A DNA stretch of 64,000 nucleotides from Rhynchonema sp. JSB1_4 (lineage: Eukaryota; Nematoda; Chromadorea; Monhysterida; Xyalidae), in contig JASAMV010000165.1 in the NCBI GenBank assembly GCA_030248065.1, positions 28,737-92,736 on the forward strand. Direction: 5' to 3'. A model generated the notes under the pieces. That model ran no database searches. It saw nothing but the letters and a program-made list of their open reading frames with translations, and was not told where the DNA came from. Below, piece by piece: positions 42,724 to 54,825 of the stretch; the stretch's first letter is position 1, and each line of letters starts with the position of its first letter. Made by a program: the position numbers and the translations under genes.

Positions 42724-43439
42724 CATGTCATCAATGAGTGGGTCCATGGAAACGAACATGCGCAATGATTTATTTGGCACTTTACTGGCATTATGGGCTT
42801 GACTTTGACAAGGTCTTAAAATGGCTCTGAAAAATGCACCCATATTCCTTGAAACCTCAAACAAGCTGGCTATCTGTGATCTGTGTACGCACAAGACGCA
42901 TGCAGTGGCTGTCAGCTGCTTCACAGTGCTCTGAAAACTCTGTTATGCCAAGTCAAAGTCAAACCCAATCCCGACACATCAAGATGCATCCCCCCTGCCC
43001 GTAGAGACTGAGATTTTAATCGCCTACCGTCTACATGACCAATTAATTGGCAGATGTTTCACAAATGGCTACGCCAACCTGATGACTGGATTCCACATTG
43101 AGCACAATATCGATCGATTGATCGGCGTATGGTAGTTTGTGTGCATCACCTTGTTCGATCATGCCGTTGAATGTGTTGTGCACGTACATGTCCACGCCGC
43201 GAACAGAATGCAGCTCGTTGTGCGCACTGAATTGAGTACTAGCTACGGTATATTTGTGATGTTGTTGCATTTCGGTGTTGGTTTTGATGACCTGTGCCAT
43301 CCCTCCCCCTGCTCGGTGATTATAATAATGTGGCGCTTTTGTCAATTGCCCACCCAATTCGCGCTACAAAGCTGTGGCATATGTACGTGCAAGGGCAGAA
43401 TTTAAAAAAAGCTGAGCGTTTTGTAGTCTTTGAAAGTGC

Positions 43440-46400
43440 ATTTGGGTAATGTTTCATCGTGCACGGCTGCAACTTATGTATATTACACCCAAGATGTGTA
43501 TACACATTGAGTGTGTGACGTCCTCGTTCGGTTCTGATTACATAATATTACGTTACCATTTTTGTTTTTTGAGCCAACTGGATTTGCCAACGTGTCAAAC
43601 ACGAAATCAATCCCAAATTGTGCAGCAACAAACTGTTTGATCCAATTCAATCCTCCTCCTTGTCCACACCCGACTTCGACCAACTGCAATCCGTTCAAAT
43701 CGGGATACGACGGTGCGACGCTGAGACACTTTTCGTACAAATACACGTGATGTTTGAGATCGACCGCGTACTCGGTGTCACGCGCTGCGAATCAAGAGTG
43801 TCATTTCGTTAGCATTACGATCCGACTTGGGGGTTACGGTAGTGATATGTGCACCACAGGGTCAAAACTTTATTCTGGTCGAAATCCAGTGCACAGTACC
43901 GTGCTGGAAGGGACTGTTGCCTTGCTCGCGCAGGCTAATAAAGCCCTACAACCAGGGTTGTGCAAAAAACGTTTTTTTAAATCGTTTTTTTAAAACGTTT
44001 TTAAAGAAAACGTTTTTTTAAAACACCCAGATGACCAAAATATGCCCCCAAAAAAATTTCAAAACGCTCATGTTGGGAAGAAAACGTGGTTAAATGAAGT
44101 AATTCTATGTGTTCTGAGGCAAAATAAACGGGTTTCAACCCTTTTCTAGCGAGTTGTTAAGGTCCCATATCAGACCCGCATCATGGGACCAACTTTGGCC
44201 GGGGTCATCATTGAAAGTCAAACTCCGTATATCGACGTATCTCGACAAAGTAAAAATTGGTCGAAAATTTTTTGAAAAAAAATTGGTTTTGCCTTGATAA
44301 TCAAGGTACTTTCCCTGAAAAATCAGGGAAAATCAAGGAAATTCAGGATTAAAAAACAAAAACGACCCAGGCGTTTTTAAAAAAAACGTAGTTTTTCAAA
44401 AAAAAACGCCGTCGTTTTTTTTGCCCAACCCTGCCTACAACACGCAGGGACACGGTGCATCAGGGTTGGGCAAAAAAACGACGGCGTTTTTTCTTTAAAC
44501 GACGGTTTTAAAAAAAACGCCTGGGTCGTTTTTTGGTTTTTTTAAAGGAGTGTCTAACGTCTCCTAAACCCGATGTTTTATGGTGGAATTGAAAGATGCC
44601 CCCGAAAGGCCGCCGTGTGCAAAAAACCGCGTCTTCTAACTCGCTAAATCGCGAAATCCTGAGGGTTACTTTTCGAATAAAATCAATTTACGGACACAAA
44701 ATTCAGACTGAGCTGACGGAAAAAAGCTACGAAGCGAAACACACACAAACCAGCTTCTATGTGTTAAATGAAACGTTCATTGTGTCCACAGTCAAGCCAG
44801 CAGCCTGAGCGGTGTGTGTTGAGCGTCTACGTGCATTGTATAGGCGGCTGAGCCGCGCTTAAACATGCAATGTTTCAGCAGAAAAACGCCAAACGTGAGT
44901 AGCGCCCACTCAAAAGCGCCTGGAGTTTTGTGTCCGGAAATTGATTTAATTCGAAAAGTAACCCTCAAGATTTCGCGATTTAGCGAGCTACAAGACGCGG
45001 TTTTTTGCACACGCCGGCCTGTCGAGGTCATCTTTCGATTCGGCAACCTCATAAAAAATCATGGGGTTAAGAGACGTTAGTACACACCCTTTAAATCCTG
45101 AATTTCCTTGATTTTCCCTGATTTATCAGGGAAATTACCCTGATTATCAATTTTTGTCACATTTTTTAAAAAATTTTTTGACCAAAGTTTACTTGGTCGA
45201 GATGCGTCGATATACCGGAGTTTGACTTTCAATGATGAAACCGGCCAAAGTTGGTCCCATGATCGCGGGCCTGATATGGGATCTTAACAACTCGCTGAAA
45301 GGGGGTTGAATGAAACCCGTTTATTTTGCCTCAGAACCCATAGATTTCTACCGCATTTAACCACGTTTTCTTCCCCCAACATGAGCGTTTTTCCAATTTT
45401 GGGGGGGGGGGGCATTTTTTTGGTCATTCTGGGCATTTTAAAAAAAAACCTTTTATTTTTAAAACGTTTTAAAGGAAGACGATTTTTGAAAAACGTTTTT
45501 GCCCAAATCTGCTGTGCATGTCTCTATTACATACGAAATAGTTAAGTTGCCTATAAATTTAGTAATTCATTCCACATAGGAACGCCCAAACGAACCGACC
45601 TATGGCGAGTTTGTCGGCGTCTTCTTTATCGATTGGCTCATAGCCAGCGGAGCATGAAAGTGGAGCTGGACTCCCTTATCAAACACTTCTCTTTGCTGTG
45701 TAAAGTCGTGCGTTGTTGTACACCTGAGTGAAGTACATATGTTGCTTGAAGTCTGGAGTGCGTTTAGAGTCAGAATATCAGAGATCAAAAAACGGGAGAC
45801 GTACATATATATACAGTACATACATACATACAAAATGCATTTCATGGGGTAAAATGCAAACGTTATGTTTAGCGCTCCAAACACTTTCGTGCTTTGCGCT
45901 GTCAACCGGTGCGATGGCAATAACGATCACCTGGTGCACCGCCTGGTGTGATGATGATCATTGGAGGCACGTATAGGCAATCCGCCAGCTCATGGCACTC
46001 ACATACACAGGCTGCATGCTACACCTACTTCCTTCAATGGATGCATCTATTCTCTCCCGAGTCACCAGCTGAAACATCCCCAAATGTTGCAACAATGCAA
46101 AGAAGTGTTATGTCAAGCAGCAAATGTAAACCGGATAAATTAAAAAGCGGTCATCAACGTATGACACTCGCTCAAAGTGTACATTTTGTTTAGAAAATGG
46201 CGTGTGCTGCTGCATGCGCTGTGTGTATAAAAAGTGCCATGAGCCGATGGATTGCCCATACATATGTACGTCACTGCACAGGTGATTCCCACACAAAGTC
46301 ATTGGCTGGAATTCACAAAACAAAGTCAAGCTCACCGTCAAGCTCAACGTCAAAGTTCAACGTCACGCTGGTTCGTGCAGCAGACGCGATTTTCTGAACG

Positions 46401-46690
46401 AAGGGTCAACTTTGACGCACGATTGTGCATGATTGGATGCGTTTCTCGGGGTACTGTTATTTTAAGGACGTAGCACAAGCGTTTCAGCAGATTATTTCTG
46501 AGTTATAATAATTTCTGATTTTAATGGTATTGACATAATGTGGCGATCATTGACCGCAGTCAAAATCTTTTGCACCTCCGTTGGTGATCGTCTTTCCTGT
46601 TTTCAGAAATTCATGAAACTCAGGAATACTCTCACAAAACGCTTCTGTTACATTCCTACAATAATATTTTGGCTAGATAAGCATCCAGTC
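43440..46690. repeat. Amplified unit, copy 1 (methyltransferase exons 3 and 2 with nested transposons)
   Basis: It contains methyltransferase exon 3 (43784-43634), hAT-like elements at 43953-44433 (duplication CCTACAAC) and from 44461, an element with about 160-bp inverted arms at 44548-45090, a damaged exon 2 copy (about 45605-45730, minus) and a MITE with TATAGGCAATCC ends (45971-46262). It repeats in the same orientation at 48790-51780. Confidence 0.8.
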
Positions 46691-48790
46691 TTGCACAATA
46701 ATGCGTCAAAATTGACCCTTGGTTTAGCAAAATCGCGTCTTCTCACGAGCCAGCGTGACGTTGAACTTTGACGGTGCGCTTGACTTTGTTTTTGTCAATT
46801 CCAGCCAATGACTTTGTGTGGGAATCACCTGTGCAGTGACGTACATATGTATGGGCAATCCATCGGCTCATGGCACTTTTTATACACACAGCGCATGCAG
46901 CAGCACACGCCATTTTCTAAACAAAATGTACACTTTGAGCGAGTGTCATACGTTGATGACCGCTTTTTAATTTATCCGGTTTACATTTGCTGCTTGACAT
47001 AACACTTCTCTGCACTGTTGCAACATTTGGGGATGTTTCAGCTGGTGACTCAAATAGATCATTCATTGAAGGAATATGAGCATGCAGCCTGTGTATGTGA
47101 GTGCCATGAGCTGGCGGATTGCCTATACGTGCCTCCATGATCATCATACACCAGGCGGCACCAGGTATGTTATCCATCGCACTGGTTGACAGCGCAAAGC
47201 ACGAAGTGTTTGGAGCGCTAAACATAACGTTTCATTTTACCCCATGAAATGCATTTTTATGTATGTATGTACTGTATATATATGTACGTCTCCCGTTTTG
47301 ATCTCTGATATTCGAACTAAACCACTCCCGACTTCAACAACATATGTACTTCATCAGGTGTACAACAACGCACGATATTACACAGCAAAGGGAGTGTTTG
47401 ATAAAGTCCAGTTCCACTTCATGTCCGCTGGCTATGAGCCAATCGATAAAGAGACGCCGACAAACTCGCCATAGTCGGTTGTTTGGGCGTTCTATGTGGA
47501 GTCAATCTTAAATTTATAGGCAACTTAACTATTTGTATGTAATAGAGCATACAGCAGATTTGGCAACGTTTTTTCAAATCGTTTCTTTAAACGTTTTAAA
47601 AATAAAAGGTTTTTTTTAAACGCCAGATGACCTCCCAAAAATTGAAACCTCATGTTGGAAACGTGGTTAAATCAGTATTCTATGGGTTCTGAGGCAAAAT
47701 CGTTTTTACCCTTTCAGCGAGTTGTTAGACCATTCCCATCATGGCCAATTTCCGGGTATCATTGAATTATCTTTCGTTTGCCAAGTAACTTTGGTCAAAA
47801 AGTTTTTGAAAAAAATGTGCAAAAATTGTAATGGGTATTTCCCTGATAAATCAGGGAAAATCAAGGAAATTAGGATTTAAAGGGTGTGTCTAACGTCTCT
47901 TAACCCCATGTTTTATGAGGTGCAATGAAAATCTCCAGGCCGGCGTGTCACCGCGTCTTGTAGCTCGCTAAATCGCGATCTGAGGGTTACTTTATTATTT
48001 CCGGCAAAACTCCAGGCGCTTTTGAGTGGGCCTCTCACGTTTGGCGTTTTTCTCTGAAACATTGCATGTTTAAGCGCTCCGCCTTCACGTGCTCCCCTCA
48101 GGCTGCTGGCTTACTGTGAATACGTTTATTTCACATAGAAGCTGGTTTTTTTTTCCTTAGTAGCTTTTTTCCGTCGCTCAGTCTGAATTTTGTGTCCGTA
48201 AATTGATTTTATTCGAAAAGTAACCCTCAGATTTCGGCGATTTAGCGAGTTAGAACGGGGTTTTTGCCACACGCGCGGCTCGGGGGCATCTTTAATTCCA
48301 CCTCATCAAACATCGTGGGTTGAAAGCTTCAGACACACCCTTTAAAAAAACGAAAAAACGAGCCAGGCGTTTTTTTAAAAACCGGCGTTTACACAACAAA
48401 CGCCGTCTTTTTTTTGCCAACCCCTGTTGCACCGTGACCGTGCGGTTTGTAGGCAGGGTTGGGAAAAAAAAACGACGGCGTTTTTTTTTGAAAAACTACG
48501 TTTTTTTTAAAAACGCCTGGGTCGTTTTTGTTTTTTAATCCTGAATTTCCTTTAATTTTCCTGATTTTTAGGGAAAGTACTTGATTATCAAGGCAAAACC
48601 AATTTTTTTTCAAAAATTTTGGGGGGGAGTTTTCTTTTTGTCGAGTAGGTGTGGTATTTAGCTTTCAGTGGTAGCCCCGCGAGTTTGGTCCACCGGGTCT
48701 CGTTTGTGGGACCTTAGCAACTCGGGTAGAGAGGGTTGAAACCGTTGCGTAGGAGACACATAGATTCTCATTTAACCACGTTCAACATGA
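46690..48790. repeat. Amplified unit in inverted orientation, indel-rich
   Basis: Reverse-complement match to about 44400-46300. It includes the MITE (about 46842-47135), methyltransferase exon 2 on the plus strand (about 47358-47477, with one base lost in AAAGAAGACG) and, from 47560, a strongly shortened version of the hAT-like and long-arm elements with many small deletions relative to the other copies. Confidence 0.75.
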
Positions 48791-51780
48791 GCGTTTTGTA
48801 GTCTTTGAAAGTGCATTTGGGTAATGTTTCATCGTGCACGGCTGCAACTTATGTATATTACACCCAAGATGTGTATACACATTGAGTGTGTGACGTCCTC
48901 GTTCGGTTCTGATTACATAATATTACGTTACCATTTTTTGTTTTTTGAGCCAACTGGATTTGCCAACGTGTCAAACACGAAATCAATCCCAAATTGTGCA
49001 GCAACAAACTGTTTATCCAATTCAATCCTCCTCCTTGTCCACACCCGACTTCGACCAACTGCAATCCGTTCAAATCGGGATACGACGGTGCGACGCTAGA
49101 CACTTTTCGTACAAATACACGTGATGTTTGAGATCGACCGCGTACTCGGTGTCACGCGCTGCGATCAAGAGTGTCATTTCGTTAGCATTACGATCCGACT
49201 TGGGGGTTACGGTAGTGATATGTGCACCACAGGGTCAAAACTTTATTCTGTCGAAATCCAGTCACAGTACCGTGCTGGAAGGGACTGTTGCCTTGCTCGC
49301 GCAGGCTAATAAAGCCCTACAACCAGGGTTGTGCAAAAAACGTTTTTTTAAATCGTTTTTTTAAAACGTTTTTAAAGAAAACGTTTTTTTAAAACACCCA
49401 GATGACCAAAATATGCCCCCAAAAAAATTTCAAAACGCTCATGTTGGGAAGAAAACGTGGTTAAATGAAGTAATTCTATGTGTTCTGAGGCAAAATAAAC
49501 GGGTTTCAACCCTTTTCTAGCGAGTTGTTAAGGTCCCATATCAGACCCGCATCATGGGACCAACTTTGGCCGGGGTCATCATTGAAAGTCAAACTCCGTA
49601 TATCGACGTATCTCGACAAAGTAAAAATTGGTCGAAAATTTTTTGAAAAAATATTGGTTTTGCCTTGATAATCAAGGTACTTTCCCTGAAAAATCAGGGA
49701 AAATCAAGGAAATTCAGGATTAAAAAACAAAAACGACCCAGGCGTTTTTAAAAAAAACGTAGTTTTTCAAAAAAAAACGCCGTCGTTTTTTTTGCCCAAC
49801 CCTCCTAACACGCAGGGACACGGTGCATCAGGGTTGGGCAAAAAAACGAGGGCGTTTTTTATTTAAACGACGTTTTTAAAAAAAACGCCTGGGTCGTTTT
49901 TTCGTTTTTTTAAAGGGTGTGTCTAACGTCTCTCAACCCCATGTTTTATGAGGTGGAATTGAAAGATGCCCCCGAAAGGCCGCCGGGTGCAAAAAACCGC
50001 GTCTTCTCTCGCTATCCGAAATCCTGAGGGTTACTTTTCGAATAAAATCAATTTACGGACACAAAATTCAGACTGAGCTGACGGAAAAAAGCTACGAAGC
50101 GAAACACACACAAACCAGCTTCTATGTGTTAAATGAAACGTTCATTGTGTCCACAGTCAAGCCAGCAGCCTGAGCGGTGTGTGTTGAGCGTCTACGTGCA
50201 TTGTATAGGCGGCTGAGCCGCGCTTAAACATGCAATGTTTCAGCAGAAAAACGCCAAACGTGAGTAGCGCCCACTCAAAAGCGCCTGGAGTTTTGTGTCC
50301 GGAAATTGATTTAATTCGAAAAGTAACCCTCAAGATTTCGCGATTTAGCGAGCTACAAGACGCGGTTTTTTGCACACGCCGGCCTGTCGAGGTCATCTTT
50401 CGATTGCACCTCATAAAACATGGGGTTAAGAGACGTTAGACACACCCTTTAAATCCTGAATTTCCTTGATTTTCCCTGATTTATCAGGGAAATTACCCTG
50501 ATTATCAATTTTTGTCACATTTTTTTCAAAAACTTTTTGACCAAAGTTTACTTGGTCGAGATACGTCGATATACGGAGTTTGACTTTCAATGATGACCCC
50601 GGCCAAAGTTGGTCCCATGATGCGGGCCTGATATGGGATCTTAACAACTCGCTGGAAAGGGGTTGAATGAAACCCGTTTATTTTGCCTCAGAACCCATAG
50701 AATTACTGCATTTAACCACGTTTTCTTCCCAACATGAGCGTTTTCCAATTTTTGGGGGGGGCATATTTTGGTCATCTGGGCGTTTTAAAAAAAAACCTTT
50801 TTATTTTTAAAACGTTTTTAAAGAAACGATTTTTTGAAAAAACGTTTTTTGCCCAAATCTGCTGTGCATGTCTCTATTACATACGAAATAGTTAAGTTGC
50901 CTATAAATTTAAGAATTGACTCCACATAGGAACGCCCAAACGAACCGACTATGGCGAGTTTGTCGGCGTCTTCTTTATCGATTGGCTCATAGCCAGCGGA
51001 CATGAAGTGGAACTGGACTTTATCAAACACTCCCTTTGCTGTGTAATATCGTGCGTTGTTGTACACCTGAGTGAAGTACATATGTTGTTGAAGTCGGGAG
51101 TGGTTTAGTTCGAATATCAGAGATCAACAAACGGGAGACGTACATATATATACAGTACATACATACATACAAAATGCATTTCATGGGGTAAAATGCAAAC
51201 GTTATGTTTAGCGCTCCAAACACTTTCGTGCTTTGCGCTGTCAACCAGTGCGATGGCAATAACGATCACCTGGTGCACCGCCTGGTGTGATGATGATCAT
51301 TGGAGGCACGTATAGGCAATCCGCCAGCTCATGGCACTCACATACACAGGCTGCATGCTACACTACTTCCTTCAATGAATGCATCTATTCTCTGCAGTCA
51401 CCAGCTGAAACATCCCCAAATGTTGCAACAGTGCAGAGAAGTGTTATGTCAAGCAGCAAATGTAAACCGGATAAATTAAAAAGCGGTCATCAACGTATGA
51501 CACTCGCTCAAAGTGTACATTTTGTTTAGAAAATGGCGTGTGCTGCTGCATGCGCTGTGTGTATAAAAAGTGCCATGAGCCGATGGATTGCCCATACATA
51601 TGTACGTCACTGCACAGGTGATTCCCACACAAAGTCATTGGCTGGAATTGACAAAAACAAAGTCAAGCGCACCGTCAAAGTTCAACGTCACGCTGGCTCG
51701 TGCAGAAGACGCGATTTTCTAAACGAAGGGTCAACTTTGACGCATTATTGTGCAAGACTGGATGCTTATCTAGCCAAAAT
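48790..51780. repeat. Amplified unit, copy 3 (same orientation as copy 1)
   Basis: Close match to 43440-46690 with mostly single-base indels. Methyltransferase exon 3 (start 49158) has frame-breaking indels, while exon 2 (51066-50946) is intact. A further inverted fragment (51780-52145) matches about 46290-46690. Confidence 0.8.
49915..50449. mobile_element. Element with about 160-bp inverted arms, GGGTGTGTCTAACGTC ends
   Basis: GGGTGTGTCTAACGTCTCT at the left is mirrored by GACGTTAGACACACCC at the right, with TTTAAA at both edges (possible target duplication). Arms continue through CTCGCTA..CCTGAGGGTTACTTTTCG. It is nested in a hAT-like element and also occurs at 44548-45090; a decayed inverted copy lies around 47880-48340. 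Open frames in it (KASxNSLNREILRVTFRIK-like) read the arms on either strand and are not supported as genes. Confidence 0.75.
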
Positions 51781-52401
51781 ATTATTGTAGGGATGTAACA
51801 GAAGCGTTTTGTGAGAGTATTTCTGAGTTTCATGAATTTCTGAAAAGAGGCAAAGAAATGAACATACGATCACCAACGGGGGTGCAAAAAATTTTGACTG
51901 CGGTCAATGATCGCCACATTATTCCAATACCATTAGTCAGAAACTATTATAACTCAGAAATAATCTTCTGAAACGCGTGTGCTACGTCCTTAAAATAACA
52001 GTACCCCGAGAAACGCATCCAATCATGCACAATCGTGCGTCAAAGTTGACCCTTCGTTCAGAAAATCGCGTCTGCTGCACGAACCAGCGTGACGTTGAAC
52101 TTTGACGTTGAGCTTGACGGTGAGCTTGACTTTGTTTTGTGAATTCCAGCCATTGTCGTGAAACCATTGTTTACCACCTAAGCCTAAGCCTAAACCACCT
52201 AAGGCATGGTGCACTTTGGGTGCATGGTCTTCCATGCTTGTTGTGCGGTCGGCAATACTGAATTTGCTGAGAAAAAGATATAATAATAAGAAAACGAACA
52301 TAATGGTAGAAGCGTTTGCTGATGGCGTGCGCAAGTCGATCGAGGGCATACGTGACAGGCCATAGCACATAATCGACTGCCCCTTTCACACAACCACTCA
52401 T

Positions 52402-54825
52402 TATTGGTTACAACAACGACCGCGAATGTTTATTTTTTGTTGAAAGGCAATTGATTATTTTTTCAATATTTTTATCAGTTAATTTCAACCACAGCTGGAG
52501 TTGCTGAAAAAAGCGAAGTTTGGTGGAAAAATTGAGTAATTTGGGACCGGCACAGAAACAATTGCGCAAACCAACACAGTTTTCAGTTTTATTAAACGTT
52601 GTGTAGAAATAATTGTAGACGTACTTTCACTTACGCTTCTGGTCGCAAGGGTTATTGAAATGCACACAATAAAATTGATTTTTTTAACATAAAACATTTG
52701 CAGGTTTTGGTTGACAGCAATGTACAGAGAAAGCTGCACTGCGTGAAGCAGTTACTGTATTGGTAGGTAAACAGGTACTGTATACGCATGTACTGTACAC
52801 GTATGTAAAGGCAAACTCCGCCAACACGAGCGCGATTTCGAAGGTGGTGTGTGTTCAAAACGAATAGAAAGAGAAAATCGTCATGCTCCCCTTTGTATTC
52901 TTCAACGTGTAACATTTCCCAAATCAGCAGCCACGTCAAAATGTTTCACTATTCTGCCAGCTGCGAAATCGAGCTCGTGTTCGCGTAGTTTGCCTTTACG
53001 TGTTTTTGATACAAGCACCACAACAAAGAACCCTCAAGCAATTTTTGTTTCCTCGACAAATTTAGCATAGATTATTACGCCCTGAGACCAACGGTAATTA
53101 ATTGAAACCAAAATAGCAAACAGCGCGTGTTTTGAAGGATTTGTCCGTGATTTATACCGTAAGGATCCGCCACAGCTGTCAAACTGAAAAAGCAGCACTG
53201 TTCGAATTTAGTTATTGTACAGAGGCCTTATCCCAGGAATTCGAACAGCCGCGAACGAATTTGGCGCTGTATGCAAAAGTTGAAAGCAAAAATGTTCGAA
53301 ATCGGTAACGCATGATGCCGTCTGTTGTTAAAATCGCCAGTTGCGTTTGATTTGTTTACCACAGTTTGCTCATACACAATCAGGGCTTGTTTGGGAAATT
53401 TTTCTTTTCTGTGATCTCAGATCCGATGTGTGTGGCACATAAGCCGCCACAGGGCGCTGGTTTGCCATACTCCGGTACACTCTTCATGTGGTGCAGATTG
53501 TTCAACGCCAATGTTGGTCCCGGACTGGTGTGAACCTCTCAATTACAACTCTTGTTGGAAGTTCCTTTCAAGCAACAGAAAATGGCGAGTACCAAACATA
53601 AGTCACCATAAAGAGGACAGACCACACAACAAATAATATAATTATATCTGGTAATAATTACCATATGTACTGTAATTCGTTACCGCGCGCTGATTATGCG
53701 AAACAAATAAGTGCGTCGTTTTCTCGCATACTATTACGAACAACATCACGGATTCATTCTGGCTGCAGGCTCTTCGCAGACTCAAAACTGAGAACAATCT
53801 TTGCACGATATTCTGCTCGCACGATGTGCGACTTTAGGATTTGGGACAGGGGGGTGTAACCTCAGTAAAAACGTGCCGAGGTATCCGTTTGAGTGATTCT
53901 AGAATGACAAGACCGGAGCGGATTCCGAACAGATTCCGTATTTAGTTTGCGCGCGCGATAATGTCAGTTGTTTTTGTGCTGTGCGCGGTACCTTCACAAC
54001 ATATTATATTGCATATTGCGTGCATTAGTCGGGCCGTTTATTGTGATTTTTACGTTTTCCAGTCGTTGTACTATACACCCATTATAGCGCACGTGAAGCA
54101 CACACACACCTGTGTGGCTGATCTTAAGGTCAGGCAAAACGACACATGATTACCATTATACCAACGCACAATAGTTTATCATCATGACACCGCTCTTAAA
54201 TACTACACGACGGTTTTACAATGTTAGTGCTGCGCATATAAACAGAGTGGCTTCCATACCCGGCCAGGAGATTCCATGATGCAACACAGTGACATACAAC
54301 TGGCAACAATGGGTGCTCATAAAAAGATCAGAGCATCTATGCACGTACTAACATTCCTGGCCCACTGCATGCATGAGCACAAATAATTTACATAATCATG
54401 GATAGATTTATCTGGCATTTGGGTATGTAATAAAAAGGCACGAAACGTCATTCATGCACAGCGGATACGCACTGGTTTTGACATGAATGCAACGCCAGGC
54501 GAGGTCACCACATTCAACAGAGCGCAAACACACACCGATTAGCAACAATAAAGATGTGAATACACGAAAAATAGCACAATAAATGTGATGGTTTACAAAT
54601 GTATTTTACGAGCAAAGAATACAAATCGAATCCATGATTTTGAAGAAGCCACAGAAAGATACTTTTTTGCAATAAAAACAGCAGAACTCACCACACAAAC
54701 AAAGATTTCTTCCAAGAAACAAAGCACAACCGTAATTGGCAATAAAAAAACAGGAAGAAAAAGGTGGCAGAAGTACCCGCAAAAACGACACAACAATAAA
54801 AATTAATGAATGCCATTTTTGTGTT
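52402..54825. other. Intergenic region between the methyltransferase and gene X
   Basis: It contains a TAAAGGCAAAC-type MITE at 52806-52998 (ends TAAAGGCAAACTCCGCCAAC and AGTTTGCCTTTA). The remainder, including several 60-75 codon open frames, shows no recognisable gene, repeat boundary or RNA. The methyltransferase promoter should lie just right of 52401 and the 3' UTR of gene X just left of 54826. Confidence 0.5.

Larger units (their letters stand above)
41463..52401 (-). pseudogene. SAM-dependent methyltransferase gene M1, eight exons, transposon in exon 6
   Basis: Minus-strand exons: 52401-52300 (MSGCVKGAVDYVLWPVTYAL), 51066-50946 (MSAGYEPIDKED), 43784-43634 (motif I VEVGCGQGGG, residues 110-119), 43226-43079 (GVDM, GDAHKLPY, VLNVESSH), 42488-42396 (FRVLKPGGCFCYTDIAH), 42290-42016, 41952-41854 and 41642-41463 (ends VGCWQKLG, TAA). 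Without the insert they total 972 bp, 323 residues, with all seven junctions in phase, which strongly supports the model. It is a class I, Rossmann-fold methyltransferase like small-molecule or lipid methyltransferases with the ESSH/LRPGG pattern; the substrate is unknown. A 189-bp hAT-like element (42050-42238) interrupts exon 6. Intron 2 is swollen to about 7 kb by rearranged copies of itself and exons 2-3. Confidence 0.78.

Noticed and set aside
44596..45052. Apparent pair of related genes with a NSLNREILRVTFRIK-like product on both strands
   Set aside because: The similarity arises because the two reading frames cover the inverted arms of one element.
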